A DNA stretch of 64,000 bases from Diabrotica undecimpunctata (GCF_040954645.1 NC_092804.1:148065108-148129107), one strand, 5' to 3'. Numbered from the stretch's first letter, positions 52,660 through 64,000 are shown. The notes: generated by a model from the letters alone, not told the origin. A program made the numbers and translations.

Positions 52660-55160
52660 GTAATATTAAAATAGATAAAAATAAATGAGTTAGAAGCTAG
52701 AGCGGGATGGATGAAATGAAAGAAAGTGAGCGGTATGTTGTTCTTCTTTTTTCAATTCCAGGTGTGTGTACTTTTTGCTAATTCAATAATTTAAAATAGA
52801 AACAATGGTTGGACTGTAGTTTTATTGAAATTGTAATAAATGCAAAACTAGGTCACACGAATTTACTCTAAGTATCTTGTACACATTCAGTTAGAGTTCT
52901 TCTCAGAGACTTCTTTCAGTGCGTCACACTTTTTCGATTTATTTCTAACGCATTAAGTTGGATGTGACGAAAAAAGCGGTAGGTCTGTGATTAAACACAA
53001 AAATATTGCAGCGTTACATACATAAGCGCTCTGTTCCTAACCTATGTTTGATTCGTTGATATTTCAAATGCGTGCTTTCTACAGCCAATCAATTACGCGA
53101 ATTACGAACGTTTGACGTAAAACTTCATCCATGTAGGCCATCCTTTCGAAGTGTCAAAGACTGAAGTGATCGTTGTCGTTCAGGTCAGTATTTGACATTA
53201 TTTCACAGCGCTGTGTATTATTTTGTGATTTGGATTATTTATTTGTTCATTAAAATATTTTAGATAAAGTCTTTTTGAGACGCTTCATTCAGTGCGTCAT
53301 TAATTGTGACGTCAGATAATGTATTAGATGTGTCCAGAATTATTTCATGTAATTATTGAGAAATCTGACAGATGCTAGGACCGTACTTACTTTGCAAGTT
53401 GGATTAAAAATAATAAACAACTAGCGGACCAACTCGACATCGAGTTTTTTAAATGAAATTTTTATTTTGCGAGAAAAATTAAGAGATCAATACAAACAGT
53501 ATAAGCAAGTATATACATAACATTCATCAATAATAATGCAAGTAAAAAGTGTATTAAATATCACGAAATATTTCGTCGAAAACAATGTTTTTTGTTACAA
53601 TGTTATCATTTAGGAGTTAATTTTGCATGCTGATCACGAATCCAGTGTCAGATTTGCTCTATCTTGACGTTTTATGCGCGTTTCGGGTTACTTCCGGTGT
53701 CTGATCGCAACCGGAAGTACATATTTAGATTCGTCTCGACGAGACCTTTCGATCCATATATACATTGTGGGGTCTAAAACTTAAAGTAAATTTTAACTTC
53801 CGGTCATCTCAAAACCGGAAGTCAATTTTTGTACCAAAAGTATATCTTGACAATGTCATACGTAATACTAATAATATTCCGAAAAAATATTTTAATTATC
53901 TAATATGGTTTTTGTGTAAAGTGGTGGACAAGAAAAGGGTTTAGCGTTTTAGTATATAAGATATTGTTTATTAAATTTATAAATATGAAAAAAATTAAAA
54001 ACGACAAGAGAACGATCCATTTATTGTTTATTTTATAATAGTATATAATACAAGCATAATTAGTTCGTTTTTTTAGTTATAAAATTAAATATTTATCGCC
54101 GTTTTTTATAAACACAAACAAATACTGTTTTCAAAGATATTTATTAGGTAACTTATGAATTAATTACTAAAATAGGATATAATTCTAATCGTAAAAACAA
54201 TTTTTTCACTGATGCCTAATAATAATACTTTATTAAAGACATTGAAAAGTAGAATTTGAGTATCAATGAAATATTAAAATCTTTCCTGTATTAATTAAAT
54301 ATTTCTTTGGAGTTTCAATTACTTAGCTAGGTGCAGCGTCTTACTTATAACTTTAGGTTATTTGGCTGAACAATTATTCAAAATGTTAAATACGCTCTGA
54401 GGCATTCATCACCAATTAAAATTTTTGAAAAACTGTTTACTGAAGAAATTATTACATATATTTCTAACCAGTCAATTATATACGCACGACAAAGAATAAT
54501 CACTCTTTTACAATATTTCCAAACTGCCAAATGTATATTATTAACAGTATCGACGCATAGTTTAAAAACTTACAAAATTGATTCTTCATACCAGTGGCAC
54601 TGCGCACTAGCTCTCTTTTACTTTACCTTTGATACCTCGCGTTTTTAACAGTTGACAACAATAATTTGCGACCGTTTTTTCCAGGAATCTTCAATTGTAT
54701 TAAATAAATAGTTTTAATTCAATATAAAAAAACATTCATATAAGTCATGAGCAGCATATTTTATTTATAAATCATTGAATGAAATAAAAGTTTTGTTCAA
54801 AAATTAATTGCTATTATTTGAATTAAAAATATTTGCGGTCACTTTTTGACCGGCAACCTGTTAATGTTATGTTATGTTATATTAATGTATTGTTTTAATT
54901 TAAAATGTATATAAAAATGTAAGTTTGCTTAACTACATTATGATCGTAGTGATCTTGCAGTGGGATCTTGTACTAAAACTTTATGATATATCGGGTCCTT
55001 TATATAGAAACGATTTAATCTGAAATCTATCACTACAAGAAATGTAAAGTTAGATATGATTAAGAAAATGAAATCTGCTTCGCGGAATGCACTAAACTAT
55101 GATTCCACTATTTGGAAGAGTGATTTTATAGTTTGAAGGCCGAGAAGTGAGGAAAGACGT
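52660..55160. other. Non-coding region
   Basis: No coding sequence recognised. It contains the ACCGGAAGT motif cluster listed separately and a short TGTTA repeat near 54870-54890. Confidence 0.4.
53690..53822. repeat. Four ACCGGAAGT motifs in alternating orientation
   Basis: ACTTCCGGT at 53690-53698 and 53796-53804, and ACCGGAAGT at 53710-53718 and 53814-53822, form two inverted pairs about 105 bp apart. The motif equals the consensus for ETS-family transcription factors, but it may simply be part of an unknown repeat. Confidence 0.5.
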
Positions 55161-55229
55161 ATGAAAATCCAGTGGCGTACACTCATTTTTATTTCAACGT
55201 TAAATATGTTATATTTTTTAAATTTATTT

Positions 55230-55650
55230 GTTCGAAATAGGCCAAAATATAAATTTATTTACAGGTTTTTACTGACGTTTCGATATCTACATCTAAAGAC
55301 CGTTTTCAAAGATATACACGATAGTTACATTTATTTTATTTGTTTATTATTATATATTTATATAATATTATTTATATAATCTTATATTATTTATTTCCTT
55401 TTTTTTCTATTTTTAAAAACGGTCTCTGGAATAGAGATCGAAACATCAGTAAATTAACCATGTAAATAGATATATTGTGGCTTATTTTCAAAAATCCCCA
55501 AAAATACAGAATTCCATAAGCAAAAAGCTATAAAAAATAAATACATCTATCATTTATATATTTGAAAACGGTCTCTTTATACAGATTCAAACGTCAGTAA
55601 ATTAAACATTTAAATATATTTTGTGGCTTATTCCCTACATTCCCCTAAAA
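55230..55650. repeat. Three copies of a Penelope-type terminal motif (degenerate hammerhead)
   Basis: Plus-strand copies near 55413-55500 and 55562-55645, and a minus-strand copy near 55310-55235, share (T)TTGAAAACGGTCT, a hairpin, then GAAAC(G/A)TCAGTAAA and a TTGTGGCTTATT-type end. The hairpin GGTCTCT/AGAGATC (55421-55427 and 55433-55439) followed by GAAAC resembles stem II and the GAAA box of a hammerhead, but the CTGANGA box reads TTGAAAA or worse. Confidence 0.5.
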
Positions 55651-55774
55651 ATACAGAATGCCATAAGCAAAAAGCTATAATTGATGGATTCGACCGTTAC
55701 TTGATGGAAATTCATTTTATGTAACAATAAAACACTGAAAACTTTGTTTTTAAATCTTCCACAAAATTTATTAT

Positions 55775-56554
55775 AAAATGTACTCTGCCGAATGACAAAG
55801 GTACTCCAGACCAGGTTCTAATTTTGTTTCAGAATTTAAGATTCTCTTAAACCAGCACTCAAATACTTCGAAAGTCATTTCTTCATGATAATCTCCTGTT
55901 TTTCTTGACTCATATTGAAGAAAACCATCATCAAGGAACCCTGTATCACTTCCTATATGGATAATGATTAAACGTCGTCCCTTTCCTGATGGAGCTTTTA
56001 ATTTTGTAAAGCAGCATTCTTTAAATGCTTCGCGTTTACCTTTGACATTTAAATCTTGCCAACCTTTTCCAACTGTATGACCTTCGTTAATCCAGATTTC
56101 ATCTAAATAATATGCTTCCGTTCAATGCTGCGAAGTGTGCGTATTTCATTAAAATATTTTCTTCTCCACACAATAATTTCTTTTTTTTTTTCGAATAACA
56201 CACTTTTTTCGTTCATACATATCGAAAGTTCATTTCGCGCATAGTTCTGATTAATACTCTACGAGATATCTTGGCTAAAAAGTATTTGTTTTCGAGCCCT
56301 TGAGAAATTTTACTCCGAAATTAAAATGTCTTGTCTCGTCATCCAAAACAAGGTTTTTTCTACCTCTAGTTTTTCGTTTCACTTGCTTTTTATTTTCCGA
56401 TGTATTTTTAGGCACATGATAAATACAGCTAATGGATACTTTTGTTAAACTGCTACAAATATCGACCGCATGGCTAATATTTGATGCCATTTTTCTGCAT
56501 CGTGCAATTCAATTCCTTCAATCGTATCACTACCTTCTCTTCTGACGTTAACAT
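55775..56554 (-). pseudogene. DDE endonuclease-type transposase remnant
   Basis: The minus strand reads MLTSEEKVVIRLKELN, then ASNISHAVDICSSLTKVSIS, RKTRGRKNLVLDDETRHFNF, and later YLDEIWINEGHTVGKGWQDL, KAPSGKGRRLIIIHIGSDTG and SRKTGDYHEEMTFEVFECW. YLDE-W-N and a GRR-IIIHIG-DTG strand are typical of one group of Tc1/mariner-related DDE proteins in insects. The second Asp block and everything after it are missing. Many stops. Family membership is moderately certain. Confidence 0.6.
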
Positions 56555-56639
56555 TTTGCTGTCTTCTCTTGATTATATTTTAATAATTACAAAATATAAT
56601 TAAAAATTTACTATAAAACGACAAACTACAATAACACTA

Positions 56640-58570
56640 GGATTAGCACCACAAACTTATATAATACAACCCCAAAAAATATAATTAAAAAGGCAACAGA
56701 AGCACTCCCGCCAGCACTGCCTATGTAAATGAACGTTTCTTGCTTCGGCAGGTGCGGTGGTATTACCGCTACGATACTTTACAAATTCTTAAGTTGCCAA
56801 GTTTTTGAAACGGAATGGACATGAAATGTAACATATCAATTTTTATTTTATAAACTTAAATATGTAACAAAACTGAACATGTAAATAAAATTTATTTTCT
56901 TAAAATTTTGTGCTCAATTTTTGCTATTGAAAAAACTCATTTTTTTGGAATTTTTGTGTCGGCAATAATCGCTGCGTCGAAGAATTCAGGTTTGTATGAA
57001 CATAACTGCTACTTGTGAAAAAGAATCGGCTACACTGTATGGCATCTTGTGGTTACGTCTGCTGTAGAGAAGCTCAAATAAATGTACTAATTACACATTC
57101 TATGATTTCTGATGAGAAAACGCAAATTAAACGGGTAGTTTTCGGGGGCCGCTGAGTACATTTAAATTTAAGGACATTCAGCATTTAAACGATGAAATCA
57201 CTATTCCAAATAGAGGAATTTTACTATAGACACCCACAAATCGTTTTTAACAACTACTTAAGTTGATTAGTACACATAAAACAAGTACTTTTTACTACTT
57301 GTTTTCGCACACGCCACACTTTTAAATAAAATATTATTACTTTCCATATATAGTATTACATTTTTATGCACAATATTTAATCAGTGCTAAAATACATTAA
57401 AACAGCAGTATTCATAGCAGTATTTAAGAAAAAAAATTAAATTTGTTTAAATAAAATAAATAAAAAATAATAAAAAAAAATAATAAAAAAAAGTTCAATG
57501 AAAAAGTTCACATATATGATAAAGAGTAAGAACTCTGCCTTGCAGAATGTACCAGACACCTATACATCATTTTGAACGTAGATAAATAGTTTAGTGTAAT
57601 ATACTAAAAGCTGACGAGCACACAAAACTAGTAGTTTTTATAAGTTTTTATCCACTGCACTGTCTTAAATAAAATATTCTTACTTTCTATATATACTTTT
57701 TTATTTTTCTGTACAATATTTGATCAGTGGTAAATTAAATTCAAACACGGGGTAGTTGAGAAAAGCCCCTTACAAACCAAAGCCAATATTTATTTTCAGC
57801 CTCAGAACTTTCCAGAAGCATAACTCATTCCGTTGATATAAATGGAAGAACTCCTGAGGGCTCGTTTTTGATTTATATGGTTGTGATATCGTCCTTATGG
57901 GCGTAATTTCTGTTTGCAAAGAAAAAATGGAGCGTTTTTTATCGTGCGGACGTAACGAGATTTGCTGTAACATTCTACTGTGCTTTAGAGTATGATAGAA
58001 TGTAATAGCATTGGTACTTAACCTACTTTTTTAACAAAATTTATTAGCGGAGGATTTCGTGAAGTTCTACCTTGATTTATTTTATTGTTTCAGGGTTGTA
58101 AGTAGTTCGGATGTTATCTATCCAACTAAATTGCTATAGCTAATTGGTTTTAAGTAACACATCACTAACCGTTAATAATACTGTGTGTCTATAAAGTCTT
58201 AAATAAATTCGTTTAAATTATATTGTATTAATTAAATTAAAGTACAATTGATTCAAACAAGGTGTATAGAGGTCTACTGAAATGAAAAAGCAATTGATGT
58301 GAAAGTAAAAAATGAACATTTTTTAAGAGGAATTCCAAAGACGCTTGATATTTTGAAAGGTAAATTAACTTTTTTATTCTTCTTCTTCTTTTTATATAGA
58401 CATGACTGTCTGTTTTTTAATGTTCCTTCAGTAAGTTGTCGTCCCATCGTTTTCGTAGTCTTCCTACTGATTGTCTTCTTATTGTGGAACAGTCTCTTGC
58501 CGTCTTTACTACTCTATTTTTTGTCATTCGGTATATATGATCGTTCCATTCTACTATTCTATTTCTTATC
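56640..58570. other. Non-coding with a decayed direct repeat
   Basis: No gene recognised. About 57265-57400 and 57610-57745 are imperfect direct repeats roughly 345 bp apart (shared blocks include TTAAATAAAATATT, TTACTTTC, ATATATA and ACAATATTT(A/G)ATCAGTG). Confidence 0.45.
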
Positions 58571-58579
58571 CTGATTACC

Positions 58580-58990
58580 CTACATTATTGATCTGATGAC
58601 TGTTTTGTAAATTCTGCCTTTAGTTTCTTTCCCAATATTTTTATTTTTCCATATTGTTTCATTCAGGCAGCCTGCGGCTCTGTTTGCTCTATTCACTTGA
58701 TCTTCCACTTCCGTTTCTAGCTTTCCGTAGCTACATAATGTGATGCCTAGATATTTAAACTCCATCACTTGTTATATTATCTAACCTTCCAGCTCCAATT
58801 TACATCTTAGTAAATTTTCTGTTGTAACAATGCATTTTGTCATATTTGGGAAAATTAACATGTTAAATTTTCTGACAGTTATATTAAATTGGTGAAGCAT
58901 ACGTTGTAAATCATCTTCACTTTGAGAGAGTAGTATTGCGTCGTCTGCATAGCAGAAGTGGTTTTTCTTATATTTGCTATCCTTTTATAG
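58580..58990 (-). pseudogene. RTE-like reverse transcriptase fragment with YADD
   Basis: The minus strand reads HFCYADDAILLSQSEDDLQRM (catalytic YADD), then MEFKYLGITLCSYGKLET and RIYKTVIRSIM. Upstream it is cut by the (TA)n tail of the next retrotransposon (58998-59088), and the rest of this copy is not visible on the far side. It belongs to a different subfamily from its neighbour. Confidence 0.75.
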
Positions 58991-58996
58991 TTCTTA

Positions 58997-58997
<1 letters not shown>

Positions 58998-59088
<91 letters not shown>
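58998..59088. repeat. (TA)n, tail of the RTE-like copy at 59098
   Basis: About 90 bp of TA dinucleotides, beginning 9 nt after the ORF2 stop of the minus-strand element. Confidence 0.9.
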
Positions 59089-59089
<1 letters not shown>

Positions 59090-59097
59090 CGGGGATC

Positions 59098-61575
59098 CTA
59101 CAGCTTCTGCCGCTTCCCGCATTTCGATCGCCATCTTTTTCTTTCTCTCCAGGTGTCTTCATCAATGGCTCTATCTTTCATGGTTTCCATAACACCTTGT
59201 ATCCAAGACTTGGCTGGTCTTCCTCGTTTCCTTCTATTACTTGGATTGTATTCCATAGCTCTTTTTGGCCATCTGTTGTCGTCCATCCTCTGTACGTGTC
59301 CATACCATATTAACTGTCTAGTTTCTATTCTTTCAGAAGTTGTATGTACTCTATCTGTTTTTCTTCTAATTTCAGAATTAGGTATACGTTCTTCTCTTGA
59401 TATACGGCAAGCTCTTCTTAGGTAGTCCATTTCAACCGTGTCAACTTTTTTCTTTCCTTTTACTGTCATTTGCCAACATTCTGCTCCATATGTAAGAATG
59501 GGCTCTACAATTACTTTGTAGATAGTCATTTTAGTTCTCATAGTAGCTTTGTTGGACCAAAGTATCGAATTCAGAATTTGAACACTCTTCCTGCCTTGTT
59601 GCACTCTATAGTCTATATCTCGTTCCGTTGTTCCTTTACTGCAGATAATACTTCCCAAATATTTGTATTCGTAAAAAAATACTTTTTTTTATTTTATGCA
59701 TAATCAGGTTTAACAAAAGGATCAGTTAGTTCTTCTTCTACTTTTACTTTTATTGTGTTGTTTTAGGAGATATTTTCGATCGTTTTGATTATTCTTAGAC
59801 GTATCTCTCTTGTGTACAATGAGTGGATAACGTCTTTTAATTTGACCCGGCCAAATGCCTTCTTAAGGTCCACGAAACATAGATATGCCGGTTTGTTGTA
59901 TTCTAATGATTTTTTTTTCACTTGCCTCATTATAAATATAGCGTCGATGCATGATATTCCCGACCTAAATCCTTGTTGTTCTTCTGCTAGTATTATAATT
60001 TCATTCAGTTTATTTGTTATCATTTTGGTTGTTAACTTTGGTGTTGTGTTTAATAAATTAATTTCTAATAAGGTATTAGAATGCTTGATCTCCATCCTTA
60101 AGGAATTCAGTTTTGTTCTATTATTTTTTTTAATTAGTTTTAATAGTTGTTTGGCCAGATCTGGTCCTCCGTTCTTTAGGAGTTTTTTCCGTACTCTGTC
60201 TTCTCCTGGTGATTTTCTATTTTTTATTTTCCTTAACGCTTCCTTTACCTCTACCTCCTTAATATTTATTTCCTCGTTTATCGTCACCTCTGGTGTTGGT
60301 GGTTCATTATTGTCTCCTTTAGCAAATAGGGATTGAAAGTAGTCTACCCATATTTCCTTCTGAATGTGTTTCGTTTTTATTAGTTCGTTCATCTCTTTTC
60401 TTTGTCCTCTGATCATTCTCCATATTTCTTTTTGTGTTCCATAGAAGTCGTGCTCCATCTGTTTCGAGAAACCCTGCTAGTGTTTCCTATTTATTTGTTC
60501 AACTAAAGTATTCGTTTCATTTCTGATTCGTTTATAGTGGTTGAATGCCTGCCGTGTTTGTTATATTCTGTATTGCAAAAGAGGTTTCTCATTTTTTTCA
60601 CATTTTGTCTTCACTTCCTCTCTAAACCACGGTGTTTTCTTTTTTTGATATGTTATTGTTCATTACTTTCCTCTCTCCAAGTGAATCTGTTGCTGCATTA
60701 ATTATGTTACGTTTTAGTTTTTCCCAGCTTTCCTCGATGTTGTCGTTTTCTAATATCAGCGATCTTCCCTGATATTCTTTTCCTGTATAAGTATTTAGTG
60801 GATTCCGTATTTAGTCCTTCGACTTTGATTTTTGTTTGTGTTTGCCCCGCTTTCTTGGGGAGGAAGTATTTCAGGATGATTCTTATTTTACATAATACTA
60901 GGCTATGGTCGCTACCTACATCTGCTGAGTTAAGGCATCTTACGTCGATTATTTTTGATGGATGTATATCTCGGTTGGTTATAACATAATCTACCATAGA
61001 TGTTTGTCCACGGGTAGTATTAAATATATATTTGTGTTGGTCTTGGTCAAAAATGTGTTGTTTATTCTTAGTTCGTTATTTGTGCAGAACTTTATCATCA
61101 GTTCTTCATTTGAATTTTTGATACCTTTGTTATGTTTTTGCTTAATTTCGGGTATTACTTGACTGCGTATTCAAGCGTTAAAATCCCTCAATATAATCAT
61201 CTTCCCTCTAAAACGCTTCCCTTGTTGTTTGAGACTTGATATTTTCTGTGCCCCATACTCCAATGATGTTCAGGTCTTCCTTCTCCATTGTTATCTTTGA
61301 TGTTACTATTCTTTCTGGTATGCATTAACACTCTTTGATGTTATTTTGGTACTTTTAGTGTATTAGTAAGGCTACACCTTTTTCGGCCCTGTTTTCTTTT
61401 ACTACTCCACTGTAGATTACTATGTATTCACCTAATTTTGATTGTCCTTTTCCTTTCTTTTTTGTTTCCTGTAGAGCACAAATATCTATTTCTTTCTCTT
61501 TTAGTACTTGTGTTATTCTTGTTCACTTGAGTTGAGCGATCTGATATTCCAAGTAGTAATTGTCCATATCCATGT
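59098..61575 (-). pseudogene. Endonuclease-reverse transcriptase with catalytic region deleted
   Basis: It starts near 61575 with ITTWNIRSLN and, after frame changes, IDICALQETKKKGKG, YSGVVKENRAEKGVALL and MVDYVITNRDIHPSK ... GSDHSLVLCKIR (60997-60890). The polymerase frame 60458-59763 has IWRMIRGQRKEMNEL, KNRKSPGEDRV, AEEQQGFRSGISCIDA and CFVDLKKAFGRV (the invariant Asp of this motif changed to Gly). Between 59762 and 59659 the block that should hold the GLRQG and FADD motifs is missing. The tail frame 59658-59098 has YGAECWQMTVKGKKK, WYGHVQRMDDNRWPKR and RKRGRPAKSWIQG. It cannot be active. Confidence 0.8.
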
Positions 61576-61800
61576 CATCTGGGTTTTGGATGTTTTTCGC
61601 TTCTCCTCATTTCTTGCCATAGTCGTCTTTATAGTATAAATCCGGTTCCGAGGCTAAATATTGTTTCTTTGAGCAGTATTTGTTTTTACGATTGGTAGGT
61701 TGCTAACCTTGCCTATCAACCTCCACATTTTATCTGGGCTTGGGACCAGCTGTCGTTACCGCAGAGCTACTCAATCCACCCCGCAATCACTCCAGGCAGT

Positions 61801-62530
61801 GCTACTTTTTTGTTGTTAAAAAAAATACCATAGCTGAGAAAGAAATAGCATTTAACAAAATCAATTTACTCAATTTAACTTAGTCAAATGTAATGGGTTT
61901 TTAACTCAAACAGTTAACATGGTACAGGATACTCTTGAAAAAGTTGTGAGGTTTACCATCAGAAGAGATGTTTGGATTGAGTTGCATAGGTTGTTTGATG
62001 GAAATATTGATAAGATGTTTGATTCGATAATTCTTTAAATATAACCTAAAGAACTGTAAAGAAAAACAGACCTAAAAGAGATATTCTGTATTTGAATCTT
62101 TATTTTTATCGACATATTGTAACTCTAATCTCTTTTTTTATGGTCACTGCGTACTTCTACGAATTCTGGTAAATATTTGGCCTCCAGCAGATATTGGCTG
62201 CGGCCGATGACGGTCTTATTTGGTTTTGATAGAGGCATCTGGAGTGTAAACAAACAACTGTTCAAAAATCTATACCGCAATTCCAAATTATCAAATTTTT
62301 ATAATAAATACATCGTGGATTAAAAATGATACAAATATATATATACAAGAGTACAATTGGTAATACATATAATTGCCAGTTAACAGAATTACTTTACTAA
62401 TGCAAGTCTTAACCTGAATAAAACTTTCTTATAAATTAAGCTGAATGCTTATTTTGAAAAGGGATAAACAGTCCAATAAAATGGTCCAAAATAAACAAAA
62501 AAATTGCGAAAAAAGTGACTGTAACTTGGT
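61801..62530. other. Non-coding, nothing recognised
   Basis: AT-rich spacer. (AT)-rich but not a pure tract near 62335. Confidence 0.4.
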
Positions 62531-62756
62531 ATTCTTCTTCTTAGTCTTCTGTCGTCCATTTTTCTACGTAGGCCTCTCCTAACTCCTTCGATCGGTCTCT
62601 ATCCTGAGCAACATATTTCCAATTTGTTCCGGCTATTCTTTTAATAATATTAAAATGATGATAGCAACTAATGCTATCATCAAGTCCTCGTAGACACTTC
62701 GTCTCAGGACCAGCAACTTCATGTGGAGTCATACGTTGCCATGTTATCAAATCCAC
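62531..62756 (-). pseudogene. Non-LTR ORF2 terminal fragment
   Basis: The minus strand reads MDLITWQRMTPHEVAG and GTNWKYVAQDRDRSKELGEA, then YVEKWTTED and a stop. The AQDR..W..LGEAYV..W block is the extreme C terminus of a group of insect non-LTR ORF2 proteins. The 3' end runs AAGAAGAAGAAT, similar to the GAAGAAGAT ends elsewhere in the window. Confidence 0.55.
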
Positions 62757-62822
62757 TGGTAACTTTAATATCCTAATATATAAGACTAAATAAGTAAACC
62801 AAATTGTAAAATATAACTTTTA

Positions 62823-62940
62823 ACGGGTTTTTACCCAGATATTTAATGGCTCAAAACATGTACACCTAGACACTGATGATGGAATATGGATTCCGAAAAC
62901 GTTTTGTCTTCATGACATAGCCCGTTTGGGTTTTTTAATT
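62823..62940 (+). ncRNA. Type I hammerhead ribozyme
   Basis: Core CTGATGA at 62873-62879, one extra T, stem II GGAAT/ATTCC (62881-62885 and 62890-62894) with loop ATGG, GAAA at 62895-62898, a short palindromic stem III AACGTT, candidate cleavage base T62904, and stem I AGACA (62868-62872) with TGTCT (62905-62909). Farther out, CATG pairs with CATG and AACGGG (about 62823) with CCCGTT (about 62930), so a long interrupted stem I is likely. All core positions are conserved. No protein-coding partner lies within several hundred bases, except the retrotransposon tail on the left. Confidence 0.75.
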
Positions 62941-63458
62941 TTATATACTTTTTATAAAGGATTTTAACAAAAATTTTTTGTGATACATGGTATACAGCCA
63001 GCTACAGGAACTTAGTTTCCTTGTGGATATTTTATATAGATTGTTACATGAGCAGACTGGACGTTCACTTAGGGGAAGACTAATTAGACTAACTTCTCGC
63101 CGTAGTGATACTATGAGCACACTTGTGCCCTAGCGTAACATGCTATTACTTCTAAACACAAGCTTAATTATGAAAAGTTATCACAAGGTTAAAATTCTTT
63201 GCAATAAAAAAAATTTCATTAAATGACAATTTTTACTTATTACAAATACCTACCAGGATAAGGCAATTTAAATGCTCAAAAAATAAATTAAAAACCCGAA
63301 GTAGAATTATCTTTTATTTTATTATTATAAAAAATTATTTTTTACCACATCATTCATTAGAAATGATGTTTTTTGTGTGATGTATCTTTTCTGTTGCTTT
63401 CGAATATAATATTTTGTTTATTGATAGTATTTATTTATCCCACCATTCAACACTAATG

Positions 63459-63460
<2 letters not shown>
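62941..63460. other. Non-coding, nothing recognised
   Basis: AT-rich spacer up to the (AT)n tract. Confidence 0.4.

Positions 63461-63527
<67 letters not shown>
63461..63527. repeat. (AT)n microsatellite, target of a Tc1 insertion
   Basis: Pure AT dinucleotides. A Tc1-type end begins directly after a TA at 63526-63527. Confidence 0.9.
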
Positions 63528-63530
<3 letters not shown>

Positions 63531-64000
63531 TTGCGATCATAAAATCCGGGTCACCTTGAAAATTTCAAGTTTATTGAATATTTTTGCATCTGGTGCAGTA
63601 CTAACCTTTTTTTAGGCTAATGTATTTTTTATTTGTCATCAATGTTTGTTTTGAAAGAAAAAAAAAACGGTTTTTTTATTGTTTTTATTGAAAAAGCAGA
63701 AAACACACCAAATTGTTGATAAAACAGACATACGAAAAAAAAAAAAAATGAAAAATACAGAACGTGGTTAAACAGTGGAATTTCAATTACTAATATCGTG
63801 TATTGCCTCCCCTTGTTCTAATAACCTCTTGCAGACGACAAGGCATACTCTTAATTTTTCTCCGGATTACATGTGGTATGTTATTCCACTCTCTCACTAA
63901 CATATTCTTAAGCTCCTGTGCGTTGTTAGGAGGTGGTGTATGGGTTTAAATACGTTTTTTCAAATCGTCCCAGAGATGGGATTCAGGTCCGGAGACCTAG
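63528..64000 (-). mobile_element. Tc1-like transposon, left end and transposase C terminus (runs off the window)
   Basis: After TA comes CACTTGCGATCATAAAATCC, a TIR-like end. From about 63790 the minus strand encodes the transposase C terminus. Blocks read from the edge are a D-L-K/R segment, PYTTS-QRTGA-EYVSER, then a frame-shifted equivalent of MPCRLQEVIRTRGGNTRY, the usual Tc1 ending. The window ends before the catalytic Glu block. Stops indicate decay. Confidence 0.7.

Larger units (their letters stand above)
58998..61800 (-). mobile_element. RTE-like non-LTR retrotransposon, decayed
   Basis: The minus strand, from a 5' non-coding part at about 61800-61580 through endonuclease, reverse transcriptase and tail, ends in (TA)n. 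The 5' part contains a GC-richer leader (AGCTGGTCCCAAGCCC). No target duplication could be fixed. It lies against the YADD fragment at 58580-58990. Confidence 0.7.

Overview
The window looks like repeat-rich, AT-rich genomic DNA of an arthropod, most likely an insect. A leaf beetle or similar is my guess from the mix of elements and is not proven by the sequence. I find no convincing host gene, rRNA, tRNA or CRISPR array. The single candidate host feature is a possible terminal exon at 4791-4890. Nearly everything that can be recognised is a transposable element, most of it broken, and elements are repeatedly nested inside one another.

Layout. 0.9-3.2 kb: the RNase H part of an I/Jockey-type non-LTR retrotransposon, interrupted by a Tc1/mariner element with TIRs and a TA duplication. 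3.2-4.5 kb: a second Tc1 remnant joined to the 3' tail of a non-LTR element. 5.1-5.3 kb: a perfect 140-bp palindrome. 5.4-6.7 kb: a decayed zinc-knuckle ORF1. 7.15-10.93 kb: a 3.8-kb DNA transposon with 24-bp TIRs, a 4-bp duplication and a D-D-E protein I cannot assign firmly. 11.6-14.3 kb: an RTE-like element. 14.3-18.4 kb: a cluster of hammerhead-ribozyme-like repeats, a Penelope-like remnant, a mariner remnant and (TA)n tracts. 20.7-22.2 kb: a Jockey-like copy with an internal deletion. 22.87-25.48 kb: a piggyBac element between TTAA sites. 26.2-28.3 kb: an internally deleted I/Jockey-type copy that keeps both ends. 28.7-30.7 kb: RT and mariner remnants. 33.06-35.66 kb: a fold-back, Harbinger-like element carrying an RTE-like insertion. 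36.35-48.65 kb: an RTE-like element with an uninterrupted 1039-aa ORF2, whose (TA)n tail is split by an 8.6-kb LTR retrotransposon that itself contains a 2,857-bp tandem duplication. 49-64 kb: mariner, CR1/Jockey-like, DDE, RTE and Tc1 remnants and another hammerhead.

How the parts relate. Several non-LTR copies are bounded by 11-bp target-site duplications, which fixes their ends exactly and gives the order of insertion. Three RTE-like copies end within about 10-90 nt of the ORF2 stop in (TA)n, so at least some of the many TA tracts are retrotransposon tails. A second lineage ends in GAAGAAGAT. The most noteworthy non-coding signal is a set of hammerhead-type ribozyme motifs (14.5, 14.9, 17.4, 17.65 and 62.9 kb, with weaker relatives at 15.1 and 55.3-55.6 kb). 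Some are attached to the Penelope-like remnant, as is known for that class. All coordinates and base pairings were read by eye; no alignment or folding program was run.
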